Notes: generated by a model from the letters alone, not told the origin. DNA of 64,000 nucleotides from Oscillospiraceae bacterium (GCA_015065615.1 SVPY01000009.1:24168-88167); one strand, 5' to 3'; positions 9,886 to 19,738 are shown, numbered from the stretch's first letter. Program-made: numbers and translations.

Positions 9886-10009
9886 AATAAACACTCCTTT
9901 AATTTGATAATTTAAATCTACCACAAAAAGTAGAATAAATCAATAAAAAAGCGAAAAAGCCTTGACATATGTGATATAATTAATAAAAAAGTTTTATATG
10001 AAGGTTTAT

Positions 10010-10555
10010 ATGAATATTTTAGAAAGAATAAAAGAAGAAGCTCTTTTGGTTTTAGAGGAATTGCTTGATAAAACTAATCTTAAAAAGGGCAGTATATTGG
10101 TTGTAGGTTGTTCTTCAAGCGAGATGGTAGGTGGCCACATTGGTAAAAACAGCAGTATGGAAGCTGCAGAAACTTTACTTAATGTTTTTATGCCAATATT
10201 AAATGATAGGGGAATTTACCTTGCTTCACAGTGCTGCGAACATTTAAACAGAGCGATAGTTATTGAGCGTGAATGCGCAGAAAAATATGGCTATGAAATA
10301 GCGTGCGCTGTGCCAAAAACTCACGCAGGCGGCAGCTTAGCTACTAATACATATTTAATGATGAAGGACCCCGTGCTTGTAGAGGAAGTTAAAGCCGATG
10401 CAGGTATTGATATTGGCGGAACACTTATCGGTATGCATTTAAAAAGAGTGGCCGTACCTTTAAGGCTTTCATTAAATAAAATCGGTGAAGCAAATATTAT
10501 ATGCGCTTATACAAGACCTAAATATATAGGCGGCGAGAGAGCAAAATACGAATAA
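10010..10555 (+). CDS. UPF0340 / TIGR01440 family protein
   Basis: A 181-residue protein of the UPF0340 family (Bacillus YwlG type), widespread in Firmicutes and without an established function. Family features are VVGCSSSEMVGGHIGK near the start, ASQCCEHLNRA in the middle and the late DIGGTLIGMHL segment. I prefer the ATG at 10010 (AAGG five bases upstream) to the one at 9998. It is followed after 8 bases by the YggS-type gene, so the two are probably co-transcribed. Confidence 0.88.
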   Translation: MNILERIKEEALLVLEELLDKTNLKKGSILVVGCSSSEMVGGHIGKNSSMEAAETLLNVFMPILNDRGIYLASQCCEHLNRAIVIERECAEKYGYEIACAVPKTHAGGSLATNTYLMMKDPVLVEEVKADAGIDIGGTLIGMHLKRVAVPLRLSLNKIGEANIICAYTRPKYIGGERAKYE

Positions 10556-10563
10556 GGTGTAAA

Positions 10564-11280
10564 ATGGAAAATTATAAAAGATTGTTAACAGAAAATATAA
10601 ATAAAATCCGCGAAAATATGAAAAATGCGGCGTTAAGGTGCGGCAGAAATATAGATGATATAAAGCTTTGCGCCGCCTGTAAAACCAGAAGTAACGAGGA
10701 AGTTAAGCTCAGCGCTGAGCTTCCTATAGATATTTTCGGTGAAAACCACGTTCAGGAGCTTACCGAAAAATACGAATACGGCGCATATATGGGCAAAGAA
10801 TGTCACTTTATCGGTCATCTTCAAACCAATAAAGTAAATAAAGTGGTAGGTAAAGCGGATATTATTGAAAGTGTAGACAGCGAAAGGCTATTGGAAAAAA
10901 TAAATTCCGCCGCAGAAAAGCTTAATATCACTCAGGATATTTTGTTTGAAATAAATATCGGTGAAGAGGAAAGCAAAGGCGGAATTAAAAAGGATGAGCT
11001 TGTAAGGTTTGCTGAGAAAGCAAGTGGATATAAAAATATACGCCTGCGCGGTCTTATGGCAATACCGCCCTTTGATGCTGCAGAAACTGAAACAAGAGCG
11101 TTTTTTAAAGAGATGTATGAATTAAATGAAAAATTAAAGAGTATGAATCTTAAAAACGCTAAAATAGATACCCTCTCAATGGGTATGAGCGGCGACTATG
11201 AAATCGCCATAGAGGAAGGCGCCACAATAGTGAGAATAGGTACAGCCATTTACGGCGCGAGAGATTACAGCAAAAAATAA
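10564..11280 (+). CDS. yggS: YggS/PLPBP family pyridoxal-phosphate-binding protein
   Basis: A 238-residue alanine-racemase-fold protein involved in vitamin B6 and amino-acid homeostasis, without known catalytic activity. The PLP lysine lies in LCAACKTRS; other family motifs are FGENHVQEL, HFIGHLQTNK, GLMAIPP, LSMGMSGDYE and VRIGTAIYGAR. The start follows AAGGTG. In many Firmicutes this gene (ylmE) lies near sepF and divIVA, but that neighbourhood is not present here. Confidence 0.93.
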   Translation: MENYKRLLTENINKIRENMKNAALRCGRNIDDIKLCAACKTRSNEEVKLSAELPIDIFGENHVQELTEKYEYGAYMGKECHFIGHLQTNKVNKVVGKADIIESVDSERLLEKINSAAEKLNITQDILFEINIGEEESKGGIKKDELVRFAEKASGYKNIRLRGLMAIPPFDAAETETRAFFKEMYELNEKLKSMNLKNAKIDTLSMGMSGDYEIAIEEGATIVRIGTAIYGARDYSKK

Positions 11281-11284
11281 AATT

Positions 11285-11309
11285 AAGGTGCAGAAATAAT
11301 CTGCACCTT
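11285..11309 (+). terminator. Terminator after yggS
   Basis: The hairpin AAGGTGCAG / CTGCACCTT is followed by TTCTTT directly after the gene. It also faces the convergent S51 gene. Confidence 0.7.
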
Positions 11310-11313
11310 TTCT

Positions 11314-11979
11314 TTATTCTATAAACTTAACGTCGCCGACGGTTTTAATTTCATCACCGTCTACTATAATTGCGCCCATGCCGAGTTTAGTGGCGAAAAT
11401 CGGCTTGTCACGCTCTTTTTTTAGTCTTTGTATCGAAAAATATTGCTGACGGTTATTTTCAAAATGAACTTCAAGATAAAAATCGTTTATGTAGGGGAAG
11501 CCCTCGTAATATTTAAATTCGGGGTAATCGCTGTCGGGTGTGATATGATATTCACTCAGCTGAATTAAGGCTCCGGCGCTGTAGCCCATAATAATTTTAT
11601 CAAAATTTAAAAGTACCTCGTAAATACCAAGATCCTTTATTCTGTCCATCAGCTTGTCGGGCATACCGCCAAGGAAGTAAACTATATCCGCGTTGTTTAT
11701 TTTAAGCGAAGCGCTTTCCTTGGTGTCTGTAAAATAATTTATAAAGGTAATATTTTCCTCATCAATTCCGTAGGAAGTAAAACCGCCCACTATGCCGCTA
11801 TAATATTTACCTGCACTTCTGCCGTAAAGAGTGAGCCAATCTTCGTTGGATTTTACTCTGCTTTCTCTGAAAGACAGTGCCACCACCGCTACCTTCATAT
11901 AAGGCTTCAAATAGTTTGAAAGCTCACTTTTAAGCCATGGCTCGTCTATATTATATCCTTCAAGTAAAATATTTACCAT
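11314..11979 (-). CDS. Peptidase S51 (dipeptidase E-like) family protein
   Basis: A 221-residue protein with a class-I-glutamine-amidotransferase-like fold. The S51 nucleophile is visible in IIMGYSAGALIQ (serine instead of the amidotransferase cysteine), and VYFLGGMPDKL matches the upstream glycine-rich segment. Family members cleave Asp-X dipeptides or cyanophycin products, but many are uncharacterised. AAGGAG precedes the ATG. It is the last gene of a minus-strand operon after an MFS transporter (1-base gap) and an SGNH hydrolase. Confidence 0.82.
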   Translation of the reverse strand: MVNILLEGYNIDEPWLKSELSNYLKPYMKVAVVALSFRESRVKSNEDWLTLYGRSAGKYYSGIVGGFTSYGIDEENITFINYFTDTKESASLKINNADIVYFLGGMPDKLMDRIKDLGIYEVLLNFDKIIMGYSAGALIQLSEYHITPDSDYPEFKYYEGFPYINDFYLEVHFENNRQQYFSIQRLKKERDKPIFATKLGMGAIIVDGDEIKTVGDVKFIE

Positions 11980-11980
11980 A

Positions 11981-13198
11981 TTATATCTCCTTGTTAAATT
12001 TAAAGAGCTTTTTTATTCCGCCGTAGGGAAGCGCCACGATAACGCCTAATATCATAAGTCCCATCCACACCAAAATAAGGTTGCCCCAACCTATAACGGA
12101 CACCGCGTCGGCAAATATGGTGCTGGAAGCGGATGCCGCCATATAGCTTACAAAATCAAGAAATCCCGTAGCGCCGGATACCATTCCGGTGTCACGCAGG
12201 CTCGGGCAATATCTGCTCCAGAGCATACTTGCGGCGCTGTTATTTGCCATAATTGCAAGTACTAAGAATATGATATTGAATAAAGGCGCTTTTATAAAGA
12301 AAACTAAAAGAAAGAAAACGGAACTTAAACTGAACATTATTAAAATTGTGAGGTCCATATTTCTTTTAAGCTTTTCGTAAACGAATACTGCGATAAAAGC
12401 GGTAAGTGAAATTATGAAAGTAGCCGCCGTGAAAATGAAAGATGCTTCGTCGGGAGCGAAATTCAGGTACTGAGAAATATAAGTAGGGAGCCAGAAAACA
12501 ACCGTAGTTCTTATTATGCCCGTTAAAATGGATATAAAAGTGAATTTTATGATCCTGTGCTCTATAAGAATTTTAATTCCGCCCTCTTTTAATTTCTGCG
12601 GTACATACTTTCCGTATTTTATAATGCCTCTCTTTTCAAAAAGCAGGAAGAAGGTAAAACACATACCAGCCATAATAAAGAGAAATACACTGCTTAAAGT
12701 AAATACAGATTGCCAAACAAGTAATCCTGCCACCACGCCCGCTAAGGGAGAGCCGAAGAAAGAAGCGAAGGTATAGCCTAAACTGCATCGTGTTGCGTAA
12801 ATGGGCTCGGTATTTTCCGCCACTACTTTGGTCATGGGGCCGTATATCATGGAAAGGAAGAATCCCGTCATACCGTAGGCGTATTTTGCTATATCGGGGT
12901 CAGATGCAAAATGAGAAAAAGTAAGGTTGCTTATACCTGCAAGGAAAAGACCGAAGCTTATCATATACCTTGCTTTAATTTTATCGCCTATAGCGCCGTT
13001 GATAAGCTGACCAACAGCATAAAATATAAAGTAAAGCGAGCTTACTCTGCCGATGTATTCGGTGGTAAACTCTCCGCTTTCTATCATCTGGGGCGTAACC
13101 GCGCCTAAAATGTTCCTTGCAAAGTAAACTGCAAGGTAAGAAACGGAGCAAAGGGTACCTATGTAAATTGCCTTTTGGGCATTTTTTGAAATTTTCAT
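11981..13198 (-). CDS. MFS transporter, organophosphate-antiporter-like
   Basis: A 405-residue major facilitator with twelve predicted helices. The cytoplasmic motif between helices 2 and 3 reads GQLINGAIGDKIKARYM, resembling the OPA (glycerol-3-phosphate/hexose-phosphate) branch. The ribosome binding site is weak; the start lies 22 bases after the SGNH gene and is probably coupled to it. Substrate is not determinable. Co-transcription with an SGNH esterase and an S51 peptidase suggests uptake of a small metabolite that is then hydrolysed. Confidence 0.82.
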   Translation of the reverse strand: MKISKNAQKAIYIGTLCSVSYLAVYFARNILGAVTPQMIESGEFTTEYIGRVSSLYFIFYAVGQLINGAIGDKIKARYMISFGLFLAGISNLTFSHFASDPDIAKYAYGMTGFFLSMIYGPMTKVVAENTEPIYATRCSLGYTFASFFGSPLAGVVAGLLVWQSVFTLSSVFLFIMAGMCFTFFLLFEKRGIIKYGKYVPQKLKEGGIKILIEHRIIKFTFISILTGIIRTTVVFWLPTYISQYLNFAPDEASFIFTAATFIISLTAFIAVFVYEKLKRNMDLTILIMFSLSSVFFLLVFFIKAPLFNIIFLVLAIMANNSAASMLWSRYCPSLRDTGMVSGATGFLDFVSYMAASASSTIFADAVSVIGWGNLILVWMGLMILGVIVALPYGGIKKLFKFNKEI

Positions 13199-13220
13199 AG
13201 CTGATTTAATTTAATTAAAA

Positions 13221-14150
13221 TTATAATTTAATTTCCTTCATAAATTCCTTAAGCTTTTCTCTGTAGATAGGGGAAGTGATTCTGTCTTCCCTATAGGCTT
13301 TAAGCTTATCGATAATAACGCTCCATGTTTCCTTTTCCAAAAGCTTATCGCAATAATCAGGTAAAAGACTTTCATCTTTAATATTAAAGCACAAGGCCCA
13401 TCTGATGAAAAAGTCGCGGTGAGAAATTTGCTCTGTTTCGTATCTTTCGTCTTCCCATGCATCGTGAGGAGTTTCTGAAATTTCTACAAGGTCCTCTAAA
13501 GTATCAGGAATGCTTACGTCAAAGCCTAAGTTATTTAAAAATACCCTCGCCATAAATTCATAGCCTGCTTTCGAGGGGTGAACTCTGTCCTCAACGTATA
13601 TTGTTTTATTCTCGGCTTTAAGCTTTAAAGTAATTTTCATTGATTCCTTATTATAATCAACTACCTTTGCGCCTATTTCTTTAGCGTATGCTCTGATTCT
13701 TGATGAAAGTTCAATAAGAGCACCCTGTGCGCCGAGGCTAACGCTGTAGCTTTCGTTCTGAAGCTCATCAAGAGTCATAGGTGTGCATAAAATTACGTTA
13801 ATATCCTTTGATTTACACCAGCCTACAATATTCTTGACGTTCTGAATGCAGTTATCAAGCCTTCTGCGTCTTTCAATAATATTCTTCTCGTCGGCTTCTT
13901 CTTTGTAAAGACCTATATCAATATCGTTTACACCGAATGCAATAACTATATCGGTAGGGTTATGTATCAACACGGTCTCGTCAAGTCTTAAAAATCCGTG
14001 TTCGGCTGTATCACCTGCAACACCGCAGTTATATATCGTTAAGGGTAATTTTAATTTTTTTCTGAAATAAGAATAAATTCTTCTTATCTGTAAACCGCAG
14101 TCGGTTATGGAGTCACCAATAAAACATATTCTGCTGCTTTCATTAAACAT
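13221..14150 (-). CDS. SGNH/GDSL hydrolase
   Basis: A 309-residue SGNH-fold esterase. Block I is ICFIGDSITDCG, block II VAGDTAEHG, block III VIAFGVNDID and block V DRVHPSKAGYEF, so the catalytic Ser, Gly, Asn and His are all present. About 90 residues follow the hydrolase domain and have no recognisable family. No signal peptide is visible, which suggests a cytoplasmic enzyme removing acyl groups from imported compounds. AGGATG precedes the ATG, and it is the first gene of the operon with the MFS and S51 genes. Confidence 0.87.
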   Translation of the reverse strand: MFNESSRICFIGDSITDCGLQIRRIYSYFRKKLKLPLTIYNCGVAGDTAEHGFLRLDETVLIHNPTDIVIAFGVNDIDIGLYKEEADEKNIIERRRRLDNCIQNVKNIVGWCKSKDINVILCTPMTLDELQNESYSVSLGAQGALIELSSRIRAYAKEIGAKVVDYNKESMKITLKLKAENKTIYVEDRVHPSKAGYEFMARVFLNNLGFDVSIPDTLEDLVEISETPHDAWEDERYETEQISHRDFFIRWALCFNIKDESLLPDYCDKLLEKETWSVIIDKLKAYREDRITSPIYREKLKEFMKEIKL

Positions 14151-14334
14151 AAAATCACATCCTATATATATTTATTAGATTATACTCCGTTTTTTTACAT
14201 AAAACAACAGAATGATTCAATAAAATTACAGGAGTTTAATTTTTTGTAAACAAAATAGCTTTTTATTTACAACAAGCTTTTTTGTTGGTATAATCATTAA
14301 AGTGGTTATTTCATTAATATGAAAGGAAATTATT

Positions 14335-16233
14335 ATGGAAAAAATAAGAATACAGGACGATTTATACACCTATGTTAATCAGGCAAAGCTTGATGAACTC
14401 GTAATTCCCGACGATATGCCAGTGGCAGGCGGTTTTTCCGCACTTAATACGGATGTTGAAAAGCTTATGATAGAAGAGTTTAACACAATGTGCAAAAATT
14501 CTTCCTATCCCAACGAGCATTTGGAAAGAGCTTGTACGCTTTTTAAACTTGCAAAGGACGTAAAACGCAAGAAGAAGCAAGGCATCAAGCCCGCTCTTAA
14601 AAACCTTGCCGTTCTTAAGAAACTTTCCACATTACGCGGCTTTAACCTTCACGCCAAAGAGCTTATTTTAAAGGGTATCGCTATGCCTTTAAGTATTCAG
14701 GTTGAGCCCAATATGAAGGATACCAAGCACCACTCGGTAATGGTTACGGGTCCTTCCGTTATTCTTCCCGACGCTTCCTACTATAAAGAGGGCAGGGAAG
14801 AGCAGAGAGATATGCTTTTGAATATGTGGAGCGGCTTTACAAAGCAGGTGCTTTTAATTGCAGGTCACTCTGAAGAGGAAGCAGACCTTTTAATTAAAGA
14901 AACTCTCGCGTTCGACTCATTACTAGCAAAATACGTTAAAACAAGCGAGGAGTGGTCCGAATACGTTAAGATGTATAACCCCGTGAAGACAGGCAGACTT
15001 CACGGTATGGTAAAGCCCTTGAACCTCAAGAGACTTCTTAAAGATATTTTCGGTACAATTCCCGAGGAAATTATCGTAGCTGAGCCCAGATTCTTCAAGA
15101 ATTTCAAAAAGGTATTTAATGCAGAAAGCTTTGAATCCTACAAAAAATGGGCATACGTAACTACATTAATGGGCAACTGCTCACTTCTTTCCGAGGAGCT
15201 TCGTGATTTGGGCGGCGCATTCAGAAGAGCTTTATCAGGTATTGCCGCTTCTTCCTCCGCTGAAAAATTTGCTTATCAGCTCAGTAGCAGTATGTACAGC
15301 GAACCCGTTGGTCTTTACTATGGTGAAAAATATTTCGGTGAGGAAGCTAAGAAGGATATTACCGAAATAGTTAAGCAGATTGTAGCAACATACCAGAAGA
15401 GAATTATGAACAATGATATTCTCGAGCAGGCTACTAAAGAAAAAGCGATTCTTAAGCTTTCAACAATGGGCCTTAAGCTTGCTTATCCCGACAGAGTTGA
15501 AGCTATTTATAATAAGCTTGTTTTTGACGAGAAAAAGTCACTTTTCGATATTGTATCATCACTCAGAAGAATCCGTATGGAAGAAAACTTCAAGAAGCTC
15601 TATGAGGAAGTTGACCGCACCCATTGGGCAATGCCGGGTCATATGGTAAATGCCTGCTACGACCCCTTCGTTAACGATATTACTTTCCCTGCTGCTATTC
15701 TTCAGGCTCCCTTCTATTCAATTAATCAGACAAGAAGTGAAAACCTCGGCGGTATCGGTGCAGTTATCGGTCACGAAATTTCCCATGCTTTCGACTCCAA
15801 CGGTGCTAAGTGTGACGAGATGGGTAACCTTAATAATTGGTGGACTAAAGCCGACGAGAGAAAGTTCAATAAGAAAGTTAACGCTATGATCAAGCAGTTT
15901 GACGGTATTGAGCTTCCCTGGGGTACTGTAAACGGTAAGTTCACAGTAAGTGAAAATATTGCTGATAACGGCGGTATGGCTGTTACTCTTGATATTATGT
16001 CTAATACAGAAGGCGTTTCTTTTGAAGAATACTTCTCTAACTGGGCCAGAGTATGGTGCCAGAAGGCAAAGCCCGAATATCAGGCTCTTCTTTTACAGGT
16101 AGACGTACACGGCCCCTGCTACTTAAGAGCAAATATGCCTCCCCGTAATTTCCCCGAATGGTACAATGCTTTCGGCGTAAAGAAAACAGATAAAATGTAC
16201 CTCGCTCCCTCAAAGAGAATTATAATCTGGTAA
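14335..16233 (+). CDS. M13 family (PepO/neprilysin-like) zinc metallopeptidase
   Basis: A 632-residue oligopeptidase. The zinc motif HEISH begins at residue 480 in IGHEISHAFDSNG, and the third zinc ligand is the glutamate of ENIADNGG near 540. NAFYSINQTR-like and late CYLRANMPPRN segments also fit M13. There is no signal peptide or membrane anchor, so like bacterial PepO it probably degrades peptides in the cytosol. GAAAGGAAA precedes the ATG. It is a single-gene unit with its own terminator. Confidence 0.93.
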   Translation: MEKIRIQDDLYTYVNQAKLDELVIPDDMPVAGGFSALNTDVEKLMIEEFNTMCKNSSYPNEHLERACTLFKLAKDVKRKKKQGIKPALKNLAVLKKLSTLRGFNLHAKELILKGIAMPLSIQVEPNMKDTKHHSVMVTGPSVILPDASYYKEGREEQRDMLLNMWSGFTKQVLLIAGHSEEEADLLIKETLAFDSLLAKYVKTSEEWSEYVKMYNPVKTGRLHGMVKPLNLKRLLKDIFGTIPEEIIVAEPRFFKNFKKVFNAESFESYKKWAYVTTLMGNCSLLSEELRDLGGAFRRALSGIAASSSAEKFAYQLSSSMYSEPVGLYYGEKYFGEEAKKDITEIVKQIVATYQKRIMNNDILEQATKEKAILKLSTMGLKLAYPDRVEAIYNKLVFDEKKSLFDIVSSLRRIRMEENFKKLYEEVDRTHWAMPGHMVNACYDPFVNDITFPAAILQAPFYSINQTRSENLGGIGAVIGHEISHAFDSNGAKCDEMGNLNNWWTKADERKFNKKVNAMIKQFDGIELPWGTVNGKFTVSENIADNGGMAVTLDIMSNTEGVSFEEYFSNWARVWCQKAKPEYQALLLQVDVHGPCYLRANMPPRNFPEWYNAFGVKKTDKMYLAPSKRIIIW

Positions 16234-16244
16234 TAAAAAAATTA

Positions 16245-16270
16245 GACTACCTCGAATAATCGGGGTAGTC
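16245..16270. terminator. Terminator after the M13 peptidase gene
   Basis: GACTACCTCG pairs with CGGGGTAGTC and is followed by TTTTTATTT. The A-run on the other side lets it act for the convergent GH gene too. Confidence 0.75.
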
Positions 16271-16277
16271 TTTTTAT

Positions 16278-17612
16278 TTACATTTCTATATAAATAACCT
16301 GATTCTTTTTAATTTTAAAGCTGTTATCAAAAGTATCCAAAAGGCTGAAGGTATTTTTCTCGTCAATTAAATATGCTTTGAATTTTTCGTTTGTATCAAA
16401 TTTAATATCAGTATCCTCACCTAAATTAGAAATAAGTATTGCGGTATTTTCCTCGTTCATTGCTGCAAGTGAGTAAAGCTCATTTCCTTCGCATACACAT
16501 TCAATCTGTGTACCTAATGAGTAAAGTTTACCGAATGCTTTAAAACCGTAATAAGTACAGAAAGGCTCAAAGGTAAGCGGGTTAAAAAGACCGCTGTAGG
16601 CAGAAATACCTATTCTTGCATCGTAATAGCACATTAAGGTCATTTTTGTGTTCTGCATTGCCAGTAAGTTGGCTACTGCTGCTGCACATGCTCTGCTTGT
16701 TCCTCTTTCTTCACGGTAGGGGTTAGGGTTCCACTCGTTTAAGTGAATTTCAACATCACCTAAACCTGCTTCCTCAAGGTTCTTTTCGCAGAATGCCTGC
16801 ATAATTTTATTTTGATCAGGTTGAGAATAACTGTGGTAACTGAAAAAGTCGAAGGGTAAGTTTTCTTCTTTAACCATTTTAATAAACTCAAAGAAAAACT
16901 GTTCAAAATAAAGTGTTCTCTGCTGCCAGTCGGTTAAAGGTCCGTCAGTACCGAATGCTGCGCCTAAGCCAATCTGAATTTCAAGTTCTTTATAAAAACC
17001 GCAGGAAGCGTAGCCGCCAATTTTAATTTCATTGCCAAAACATTTTCTTAAATGCTTTGAAGTAATTCTGTAAAGTTCAAAATATTCTTCTTTTGTTGCA
17101 TTCCACATTCCGTTTTTCTGGGGGACGGGATGGCCTTCCGGTTCGTTCCAGATTTCCCAGTATTTAATGTTATAATTAAAACCATCTGCCCAGCCGTAAT
17201 TATAGTGACGGATAACGTGTTCGCAAATTCGTGCCCATTTAGCCATATCTTTAGGCGGATAAATGCGGTAAGATTTTATCATATGGAAGTTTTCGATAGT
17301 AACCCCTAAGCGGTATATCGGTTCACACCCGTTTTCAATAAGGTCTTTTATGATTATATCTGTAAAGGTAAAATCATAGGATGCAGGGTCGTTTTCGTCT
17401 GCTTCAAAATCGCGGAAAACGTTTGGGATATCTACAAATAAATTGCCGCCAAACCAATCTCCAACATCGTGAAGGCGTGAATAGGGAATATTAGCTTCTT
17501 TTAAAAAGTGAAACTTTTCAGTGCTTACACCTATAATAGGAGGCTGACCTACGCCGTGCATAGGTTTAATTTTACCGAGAACTTTTTCTCTATTAATTCT
17601 GAGCTCTGTCAT
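16278..17612 (-). CDS. Glycoside hydrolase, GH39-like
   Basis: A 444-residue (beta/alpha)8 glycosidase of clan A. The acid/base region is KYWEIWNEPEGHP, and IHLNEWNPNPYR is the probable nucleophile region. The start is at 17612 with AAAGGAG; the open frame extends further upstream without a site. GH39 enzymes act on xylosides or iduronides; the specificity here is unknown. There is no signal peptide, so it probably acts on imported oligosaccharides. The gene stands alone rather than in a polysaccharide-utilisation cluster. Confidence 0.75.
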   Translation of the reverse strand: MTELRINREKVLGKIKPMHGVGQPPIIGVSTEKFHFLKEANIPYSRLHDVGDWFGGNLFVDIPNVFRDFEADENDPASYDFTFTDIIIKDLIENGCEPIYRLGVTIENFHMIKSYRIYPPKDMAKWARICEHVIRHYNYGWADGFNYNIKYWEIWNEPEGHPVPQKNGMWNATKEEYFELYRITSKHLRKCFGNEIKIGGYASCGFYKELEIQIGLGAAFGTDGPLTDWQQRTLYFEQFFFEFIKMVKEENLPFDFFSYHSYSQPDQNKIMQAFCEKNLEEAGLGDVEIHLNEWNPNPYREERGTSRACAAAVANLLAMQNTKMTLMCYYDARIGISAYSGLFNPLTFEPFCTYYGFKAFGKLYSLGTQIECVCEGNELYSLAAMNEENTAILISNLGEDTDIKFDTNEKFKAYLIDEKNTFSLLDTFDNSFKIKKNQVIYIEM

Positions 17613-17677
17613 AATAACACTCCTTTCGTTAATATATATGATTATACTACCGTAAAATGTTAAAAGCAATAAAAAAA

Positions 17678-17697
17678 CGGCAAGCTTTAACTTGCCG
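17678..17697 (-). terminator. Terminator after the GNAT gene
   Basis: CGGCAAG/CTTGCCG with a six-base loop, followed on the minus strand by a run of seven T. Confidence 0.7.
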
Positions 17698-17706
17698 CGG
17701 ATGTTA

Positions 17707-18222
17707 TTATTCATATTTATATTCAAGTGAATAGGATCTGCTTTCGGGTTCATCGGTAATGTAGTTGATGCCTATATCAGAAATAATTCTGAACCCGCAT
17801 TTCTGATGAGTTTTAAGTGACAGAGTATTACTTTTGCCTACGCAGCTGCAAAGTTTGAAAGGTTCTTCTTTTTTTAATTCTTGAGTAACGAAGGTAAGAA
17901 GTTTGGTGCCATAACCTTTGTTTCTTTCATCGGGAATTGTTTCAAGAGCTTCAAGATAATAAAATCCCTTTCTTATTTCGGTGGTGCGGCAGGCGCATAA
18001 ATATTTATTTTTGTCTGCAAGTACCCAGTAAGTATTTTCTTCTGAAGTGAAAAACATTGATTTTAGAAAATTCAGGAATCCTTTTTCAACAAATTTCAAA
18101 GCTTTTTCCTGGTTCTTCTCACCCGGGCATATGAAAGCAGTGTTTTCGGTATTACTTTCTATATAAACTTCCATTAATTTCTTTTCGTCGATATCATCGT
18201 ATCTTGTAAATTTTAAAAGCAT
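17707..18222 (-). CDS. GNAT family N-acetyltransferase
   Basis: A 171-residue acetyltransferase. The acetyl-CoA pyrophosphate-binding loop is the modified segment ERNKGYGTKLL, preceded by a beta strand YYLEALETIP. It ends with a typical HQKCGFRII segment. The ATG at 18222 follows GGTGA; a longer frame to 18294 is unlikely because it would run into the tRNA-Leu terminator. The acceptor substrate is unknown. Confidence 0.8.
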   Translation of the reverse strand: MLLKFTRYDDIDEKKLMEVYIESNTENTAFICPGEKNQEKALKFVEKGFLNFLKSMFFTSEENTYWVLADKNKYLCACRTTEIRKGFYYLEALETIPDERNKGYGTKLLTFVTQELKKEEPFKLCSCVGKSNTLSLKTHQKCGFRIISDIGINYITDEPESRSYSLEYKYE

Positions 18223-18289
18223 TATATCACCATCAAGAATATAAAAATGAAAATCGTAAAGGTTGTTTATTGATAAATAAGTAAAAAGA

Positions 18290-18317
18290 AACACCTAAGG
18301 TTATAGCCTCGGGTGTT
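18290..18317 (-). terminator. Terminator of tRNA-Leu
   Basis: On the minus strand AACACCCGAGG pairs with CCTTAGGTGTT, immediately after the tRNA and followed by TTCTTTTT. Confidence 0.7.
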
Positions 18318-18321
18318 TTAA

Positions 18322-18410
18322 TGGTGCCGGTGGCCGGACTCGAACCGGCACGGTATCGCTACCGGTGGATTTTGAGTCCACTACGTCTGCCAATTCCATC
18401 ACACCGGCAC
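18322..18410 (-). tRNA. tRNA-Leu (anticodon CAA)
   Basis: The minus strand folds as a type II tRNA. The acceptor GTGCCGG/CCGGCAC is followed by encoded CCA. The anticodon stem GTGGA/TCCAC holds loop CTCAAAA, giving anticodon CAA (codon UUG). There is a long variable arm and a TTCGAGT T-loop. It is a single gene with its own terminator. Confidence 0.95.
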
Positions 18411-18472
18411 ATTTATTTAACAGTAATATTATAGTTACCGTTTAGTGATTTGTCAAGAATAATTTGAATAAA

Positions 18473-18495
18473 AAGAGCAGCTTGATGCTGCTCTT
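18473..18495 (-). terminator. Terminator after the 88-residue membrane protein gene
   Basis: AAGAGCAGC/GCTGCTCTT with loop TTGAT; on the minus strand it is followed by TTTTATT. Confidence 0.7.
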
Positions 18496-18501
18496 TTTAT
18501 T

Positions 18502-18768
18502 TTATTTAACTATGTCAAGGAATTTAAGAACTGAAAGCACAATACCTATAAGGCTGTAAATTTCAATCACACCGCCTACAAAACCAACTATACCGCCTAT
18601 AAGACCACCAATAAGGGGAATCCAGCCTGTAAGAGCAGCAGCAAGCCATAATACTAAACCGGCAAGAACCGCAGCAACAACCCATACGATAAGGTTAACA
18701 ACAAGTGAAGAGGCGTTTTTCTTTTCTACTTTAAAAGAAAAGAACCAAATGTTTTTAATAAGATCCAT
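18502..18768 (-). CDS. Small integral membrane protein, unknown function
   Basis: An 88-residue hydrophobic protein. After an amphipathic N-terminus (WFFSFKVEKKNASS) come two to three membrane segments with a glycine-rich turn (LIGGLIGGIVGFVGGV). GGAGGGTCATT precedes the ATG, and a terminator follows, so it is a complete single-gene unit. I do not recognise the family. Confidence 0.7.
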   Translation of the reverse strand: MDLIKNIWFFSFKVEKKNASSLVVNLIVWVVAAVLAGLVLWLAAALTGWIPLIGGLIGGIVGFVGGVIEIYSLIGIVLSVLKFLDIVK

Positions 18769-18985
18769 AATGACCCTCCTGATTATTATATTAATTTAAA
18801 TATATCATAATAAATGTGAATAATCAAGTTTTTAAGAAATCTTGAATTAATTTTTGTGGCTGATCTATATATTTTATATTTTTAATTCATGCAAATTGTT
18901 TTTCACACTTGAAATATGGCTTAAAATATGCTATAATATCCATTCGGAAAACACTATGTTAACTTAACACGAAAGGTGATTTAAT

Positions 18986-19732
18986 ATGTCAGGACATTCC
19001 AAATGGAGTACCATTAAAAGAAAGAAAGAAAAAACAGACGGCGCAAGAGCTAAGGTTTTCACAAAAATCGGCCGTGAGCTTGCCGTTGCTGTAAGAGAAG
19101 GCGGTTCTGCTGACCCTGCAAGCAACTCTAAGCTTAAGGACTGTATTGCTAAAGCTAAGGCTAACAACGTTCCTAACGAAAATATTGAAAGAATTATCAA
19201 GAAGGCTGCCGGCGACGGTTCCGGTGAAAACTACGAAACTGTTACATACGAGGGCTATGGTCCTTCCGGTGTTGCTGTTATTGTAGAAACACTTACAGAC
19301 AACAGAAACCGTACAGCAGGTGACGTTCGCCATTACTTCGATAAATACGGCGGCAACTTAGGCACAACAGGCTGCGTTTCCTTCATGTTCAACAAGAAGG
19401 GTGTTATCATCATTGAAAAAGAAGGCCTCGAGGAGGACGTTGTAATGAACGACGCTCTTGAAGCAGGTGCTTCCGACTTTCAGGCTGATGAGGATGTATT
19501 CGAGATTTACACTGAGCCCGATGATTTCTCTGCAGTTCGTGATGATTTAGAGGCTAAGAAGTACGAGTTTGTTTCTGCAGAAGTAGAAATGGTACCCGAT
19601 ACTTATACAACAATCGAGAGCGAAGAGCTTATCACAAAGATGAATAAGCTTCTTGAAATGCTCGAAGATAACGACGATGTTCAGAACGTATGGCACAACT
19701 GGGATGCACCCGAGGAGCCTGACGAGGACTGA
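18986..19732 (+). CDS. yebC: YebC/PmpR family protein
   Basis: A 248-residue member of the YebC (TACO1) family with the diagnostic start [15 protein letters not shown]. Members are annotated as transcriptional regulators, and some act on translation of proline-rich stretches. Length and domain order are normal. CGAAAGGTG precedes the ATG. The acidic C-terminus (DAPEEPDED) is usual. Codon use is strongly biased toward C-ending codons, suggesting high expression. It is monocistronic, with a terminator just after the stop. Confidence 0.94.
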   Translation: MSGHSKWSTIKRKKEKTDGARAKVFTKIGRELAVAVREGGSADPASNSKLKDCIAKAKANNVPNENIERIIKKAAGDGSGENYETVTYEGYGPSGVAVIVETLTDNRNRTAGDVRHYFDKYGGNLGTTGCVSFMFNKKGVIIIEKEGLEEDVVMNDALEAGASDFQADEDVFEIYTEPDDFSAVRDDLEAKKYEFVSAEVEMVPDTYTTIESEELITKMNKLLEMLEDNDDVQNVWHNWDAPEEPDED

Positions 19733-19738
19733 TAATTT

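Noticed and set aside
9962..9980. TTGACA and TATAAT before the UPF0340 gene as one promoter
   Set aside because: The spacer is only 7 bases, so the two hexamers cannot form a single sigma-A promoter; either may belong to another pairing.
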